A DNA stretch of 14,814 nt from UBA287 sp034190325. GTDB taxonomy: Archaea; Thermoplasmatota; UBA186; UBA287. Below the pieces are notes generated by a model, which was given only the letters and a program-made list of their open reading frames with translations, searched no databases and was not told where the DNA came from. Below are positions 13,112-14,814 of the stretch, piece after piece (position 1 is the stretch's first letter; each line of letters begins with the position of its first letter). Location of the stretch: positions 1-14,814 of the forward strand of contig JAXHST010000095.1 in assembly GCA_034190325.1 (NCBI GenBank). Direction: 5' to 3'. The position numbers were made by a program, and so were the translations under genes.

Positions 13112-13375
13112 TCAGAAGCCTATAGTCAAACCAGCAATACCGTGCCCCAGAAGCTCAACTGTTGTTGTAAGCTCTCTCGGGACATCTATGGCTGCAGACA
13201 GATCTGAGACCCCCAGCATACTTGTTATCCCTATTCCTAAGGGTATTGCTCCACTCTGCGCTGTTGCCCATGTTAGTACTGCTAGAAAGCCCACCAGCAC
13301 AACCAGCAGTAGCGGTAGCAGCACTGTCATCTCGTACATCATTATTCTTACCGCACTCCATATGCTTCTTGTCAT
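13112..13375 (-). CDS. Small single-helix membrane protein, unknown family
   Basis: An 87-residue protein I do not recognise. A short basic N-terminus (MTRSIWSAVRIMMYEM) precedes one strong membrane helix at about 17-38 (rich in Leu and Val). A Gly/Ile-rich stretch follows at 43-56, then a polar segment and a weakly hydrophobic end (75-87). It is credible as a gene because ATG 13375 has a perfect GGAGGTG five bases upstream, a TATA-like box (13411-13420) stands at promoter distance, and a T-rich terminator follows. A TTG one codon earlier is less likely. It is divergent from the ferredoxin/flavoprotein operon and shares with it a promoter region with palindromes of the same half-site, so common regulation is likely. 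An accessory membrane subunit or regulatory peptide is possible; no function can be assigned. Confidence 0.7.
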   Translation of the reverse strand: MTRSIWSAVRIMMYEMTVLLPLLLVVLVGFLAVLTWATAQSGAIPLGIGITSMLGVSDLSAAIDVPRELTTTVELLGHGIAGLTIGF

Positions 13376-13400
13376 CAATGCACCTCCATAAAATCATATG

Positions 13401-13412
13401 TACTATATAGTA
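13401..13412. promoter_or_regulatory. TACTATATAGTA palindrome, possible operator
   Basis: A perfect 12-base palindrome partly overlapping the minus-strand TATA box (13411-13420) and lying between it and the start codon at 13375. A protein bound here would cover the core promoter of the membrane-protein gene. Its half-site recurs in the palindrome at 13459-13478. Confidence 0.45.
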
Positions 13413-13420
13413 TTTATATG
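13411..13420 (-). promoter_or_regulatory. TATA box for small membrane-protein gene
   Basis: On the minus strand CATATAAATA lies 36-45 bases before ATG 13375. A start about 25 bases downstream gives a short leader that still contains the GGAGGTG ribosome site at 13381-13387. Confidence 0.55.
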
Positions 13421-13452
13421 TTTCGATTAGTTTAAGTAAACATAACGAACTT

Positions 13453-13461
13453 ATTTATAAT
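13453..13461 (+). promoter_or_regulatory. TATA box for ferredoxin-flavoprotein operon
   Basis: ATTTATAAT-like sequence lies 21-29 bases before ATG 13482, predicting transcription from the start codon. No ribosome site precedes that ATG, consistent with a leaderless mRNA. Confidence 0.5.
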
Positions 13462-13478
13462 AGTAGTTGTATACTATT
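13459..13478. promoter_or_regulatory. AATAGTA/TACTATT inverted repeat, possible operator
   Basis: Exact 7-base arms (13459-13465 and 13472-13478) are separated by GTTGTA. The site overlaps the TATA box and ends 4 bases before the predicted start of the ferredoxin mRNA, a position for repression. It shares the ATAGTA/TACTAT half-site with the palindrome at 13401-13412. Confidence 0.45.
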
Positions 13479-13481
13479 TTT

Positions 13482-14018
13482 ATGGTGGCAGGTAAACCAA
13501 CCGAAAAAATGATAATTGTAGATCAGGAGAAGTGCAGCGGTTGCGGGCTCTGCGCAATTGTATGCTCTTTTGACAAGCAGAGAATCTTCAACCCATTCAA
13601 AGGATGGGTGAGGGTTTACAGATACCTTGAAAAGAATCTTGCTCTCCCTGCGGTGTGTGAAGTGTGTGAGAACTCTCCCTGTATAGATGCATGTCCAACA
13701 AAGGCAATAGAGAGAGTGGATGGCATCGTAAAAATAAATGAGAATAAATGCATAGGTTGCAGGCTCTGCTTTGTTTCCTGTCCCCACGGCGCTATATTTA
13801 TGGACAAAACAAGGAGGGTTGCAACAAAGTGCACACTGTGTGATGGAAAGCCGCTGTGCGCTCGTGTCTGCCCAAGGGATGTTTTCACCTATGTTGAGAG
13901 AACTCCAGAGAACATGAGAAAGAGAGACAAGATCATAGAAAAGAACTACAGGCATAGAGAGAGGTTCCCTGACTTTTATAAAGTTCAGGAAGCCCCTGAG
14001 CTGGAGGTAAAACAATGA
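13482..14018 (+). CDS. Four-cluster 4Fe-4S ferredoxin electron-transfer subunit
   Basis: A 178-residue HycB/DmsB-type iron-sulfur protein. Sixteen cysteines fall into four clusters: Cys18/21/24/28, Cys59/62/67/71 (VCEVCENSPCIDACP), Cys90/93/96/100, and Cys117/120/126/130. No signal peptide or membrane segment is present, so it acts in the cytoplasm. The last 45 residues are charged and cluster-free. Such proteins relay electrons between a catalytic subunit (often a tungsten aldehyde oxidoreductase, hydrogenase or formate-type enzyme) and a partner; here the partner is the flavoprotein that overlaps by 4 bases (ATGA). I start at ATG 13482 on TATA spacing; ATG 13509 (MIIVDQEKCSGCG) matches many family members and is the main alternative; a TTG at 13467 lies upstream of the predicted transcript. 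Confidence 0.9.
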   Translation: MVAGKPTEKMIIVDQEKCSGCGLCAIVCSFDKQRIFNPFKGWVRVYRYLEKNLALPAVCEVCENSPCIDACPTKAIERVDGIVKINENKCIGCRLCFVSCPHGAIFMDKTRRVATKCTLCDGKPLCARVCPRDVFTYVERTPENMRKRDKIIEKNYRHRERFPDFYKVQEAPELEVKQ

Positions 14019-14814
14019 GGGTAGTTGTAATAGGCGGAGGAGTTGGTGGTCTACATGCAGCAATAGCTGCCAGAGAAAGAGGAGCTGAGGTCACTCTCAT
14101 AACAGATGATACAAAGGGAACTTACAGGAGATCGGGATTGCCAGATATAGTAGCTGGCTATGCCACCTTAGAAAACATAACTGTACCATACGGAAAAGAG
14201 ACAGAGGGCATAGAGTTTTTGAGAGGAGAAACAGTAACGGATGTGGATATAGTATCCCAAAGCGTTTTGCTCAAAAATGGAGGAAAAGTAAACTATGATG
14301 CTCTCATATTCGCTACAGGATCAAGAGCTTCTATGCCAAGGATAGAGGGAGCGGATAGCCCTTATGTGTGCACTCTTAAGAGTGCTGACGATCTGCCGAA
14401 GCTTCTTGACGTTAAGGATAGCGCTGTAGTTGTGGGCGCAGGCTTTGTTGCTCTGATGACTGCAGAAGGATATGCAAAACGCAGAGTAAAGACAACCCTT
14501 ATTGTCCGCTCAAGGATACTCAGGACTACTGTTGAGCCAGAGATAGCTGAGGTTATAGAGGCAAAGCTGAGGGAGCACGGTATAAATGTTGTGAGGGGAA
14601 TACAACCAGATCGCATAGTTGGCAATAGAATTATTGCAGGTGGTAAAGAGTTTGAAGCATCAAAGATAGTCCTTGCTACAGGGATAACGCTGAACACTGA
14701 GCTTGCAAAGAAGGCGGGACTCAAGGTTGATAGGACAGGCATCATAGTTGATGAGCACATGCGCACCAGCGTATCAAACATGTATGCATGTGGGGACTGC
14801 GCTGCAGTTGTTGA
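14015..14814 (+). CDS. FAD-dependent pyridine nucleotide-disulfide oxidoreductase family protein, 3' end beyond window
   Basis: The first 266 codons are present and the frame is open to the window edge. The FAD-binding Rossmann motif VVIGGGVGGLHAA is at 4-16, the ATG-like FATGS at about 99-103, the NAD(P)-binding VVVGAGFVAL near 138-147, and the second FAD segment MYACGDCA near the end of the visible part. This is the class of NADH oxidases, CoA-disulfide reductases and ferredoxin reductases. At the place where CoA-disulfide-reductase relatives have a redox cysteine, I read YRRSGLP, with serine instead, which points to plain electron transfer (for example NAD(P)H to ferredoxin) rather than disulfide chemistry. 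ATG 14015 has GGAGGT six bases upstream and overlaps the ferredoxin stop, so both are coupled. The catalytic partner may lie downstream of the window. Confidence 0.9.
   Translation, partial: MRVVVIGGGVGGLHAAIAARERGAEVTLITDDTKGTYRRSGLPDIVAGYATLENITVPYGKETEGIEFLRGETVTDVDIVSQSVLLKNGGKVNYDALIFATGSRASMPRIEGADSPYVCTLKSADDLPKLLDVKDSAVVVGAGFVALMTAEGYAKRRVKTTLIVRSRILRTTVEPEIAEVIEAKLREHGINVVRGIQPDRIVGNRIIAGGKEFEASKIVLATGITLNTELAKKAGLKVDRTGIIVDEHMRTSVSNMYACGDCAAVV

Noticed and set aside
13065..13391. Plus-strand open frame of about 108 codons opposite the small membrane protein
   Set aside because: No ribosome site or promoter fits it, its product is low-complexity Ser/Pro-rich, and the minus-strand gene has a perfect ribosome site, TATA box and terminator.
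1..14814. CRISPR array, insertion sequence or prophage genes
   Set aside because: No regularly spaced identical repeats, transposase, integrase or phage structural gene was seen; the repeats found are two or three degenerate copies far apart.

Overview
The window looks archaeal, probably from a euryarchaeotal lineage such as the Archaeoglobi / methanogen / ANME-1-Syntrophoarchaeum group; I cannot fix the lineage further. The evidence is archaeal TATA-like boxes about 25-30 bases upstream of start codons (several implying leaderless mRNAs), an archaeal Lhr-type helicase paired with an SbcD-related phosphoesterase, and a RibL-type FAD synthetase. Several genes also have a bacterial flavour (full-length pyruvate phosphate dikinase, an HPr protein, the Lar cofactor genes), which suggests past gene exchange.

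Layout: 29-3341 (+) is a phosphoesterase/Lhr helicase pair for nucleic-acid work, overlapping by 17 bases. 3342-3613 is non-coding, with a TATA-like box and a well-paired hairpin region before the dikinase gene. 3614-6235 (+) is pyruvate phosphate dikinase. 6236-6565 is a 330-base non-coding stretch with a U-rich terminator and a compact 54-base set of nested palindromes that folds into a three-way junction. 6566-9452 (+) holds a COG2403-type P-loop protein (often auto-labelled cyclic 2,3-diphosphoglycerate synthase) and a membrane-anchored 5'-nucleotidase. It meets, 3 bases apart, a minus-strand block: ribL-HPr (10140-9456), then larE, larB and larC (12917-10270). The right end is divergent: a small minus-strand membrane protein (13375-13112) and a plus-strand redox operon (13482 to the window end) of a four-cluster ferredoxin and an FAD-dependent oxidoreductase cut by the window edge.

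How the genes may work together: larC-larB-larE encode all three maturation proteins for the nickel-pincer nucleotide cofactor, with no LarA-type enzyme here to use it. The dikinase sets the PEP/pyruvate balance. HPr keeps both phosphorylation sites but has no PTS partner in the window; the dikinase is a structural relative of PTS enzyme I. The ferredoxin/flavoprotein pair resembles electron-transfer modules of tungsten aldehyde oxidoreductases or similar enzymes, whose catalytic gene would lie beyond the edge.

Most worth a second look: the three-way-junction palindrome at 6306-6359; the structured region at 3494-3546; a degenerate element recurring in three intergenic gaps (3410-3441, 13049-13081, weaker at 6397-6438); paired TACTAT palindromes between the divergent genes at 13401-13478; and the orphan HPr.
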